Source of the DNA: Gammaproteobacteria bacterium | Lineage (GTDB): Bacteria > Pseudomonadota > Gammaproteobacteria > Thiohalorhabdales > Thiohalorhabdaceae | Assembly: GCA_018609925.1 (NCBI GenBank) | Contig: JAHEOG010000059.1 | Coordinates: forward strand, 1 to 6,440 | DNA length: 6,440 nucleotides | Reading direction: 5' to 3' | In this document: positions 5,461 through 6,440 of the stretch, in pieces | Layout of the letters: every line of letters starts with the position of its first letter | How positions within the stretch are numbered: position 1 is the first letter of the stretch | Notes under the pieces: model-generated | The model's input: the letters and a program-made list of their open reading frames with translations, nothing else | Database searches by the model: none | What the model was told of the DNA's origin: nothing | Made by a program: the position numbers and the translations under genes

Positions 5461-6440
<980 letters not shown>

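Overview
This is GC-rich bacterial chromosomal DNA with purine-rich Shine-Dalgarno sites a few bases ahead of each start. The window holds five protein genes: four on the minus strand and katG on the plus strand. The peroxide-defence genes are typical of Proteobacteria. The highly acidic exported protein is compatible with a salt-tolerant, free-living Gram-negative, but the sequence does not settle the taxon.

Left third (1-2332, minus strand): two exported proteins of unknown function in tandem. The upstream one (458-2332, 624 aa) has a signal peptide, a long acidic low-complexity region, about ten 11-residue DxDxDG calcium-loop repeats, an Asp/Ser tract encoded by perfect 18-bp repeats, and Cys pairs in the middle and at the extreme C-terminus. 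The downstream one (257 to beyond the left edge) is seen only as its first 85 residues and also has a signal peptide. Shortly after the predicted cleavage sites, both proteins carry the same uncommon motif, FxQNRADxLSR, followed by PS[VL]xER. I do not recognise it, and it is the best lead here for an undescribed exported two-protein system.

Middle (2333-3127): about 800 bases without a convincing gene. Next to the acidic-protein gene lies an AT-rich island with a perfect 14-bp palindrome covering a TATAAT-like box. Farther out are an ACCGATCGGT palindrome and a run of nested GC-rich inverted repeats (2725-3012) that could fold as a structured RNA. The region ends in a clear intrinsic terminator belonging to the next gene.

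Right half (3128-6440): an oxidative-stress block. A 220-aa 1-Cys peroxiredoxin and a 279-aa aldo/keto reductase lie on the minus strand. The catalase-peroxidase katG diverges from them and runs off the right edge after 326 codons. Peroxiredoxin and KatG remove peroxides at different concentrations, and the reductase could reduce aldehydes formed by oxidation. The 417-bp gap between the reductase and katG carries two adjoining dyads, one with ATAG-N7-CTAT geometry, which may be a shared regulatory site.
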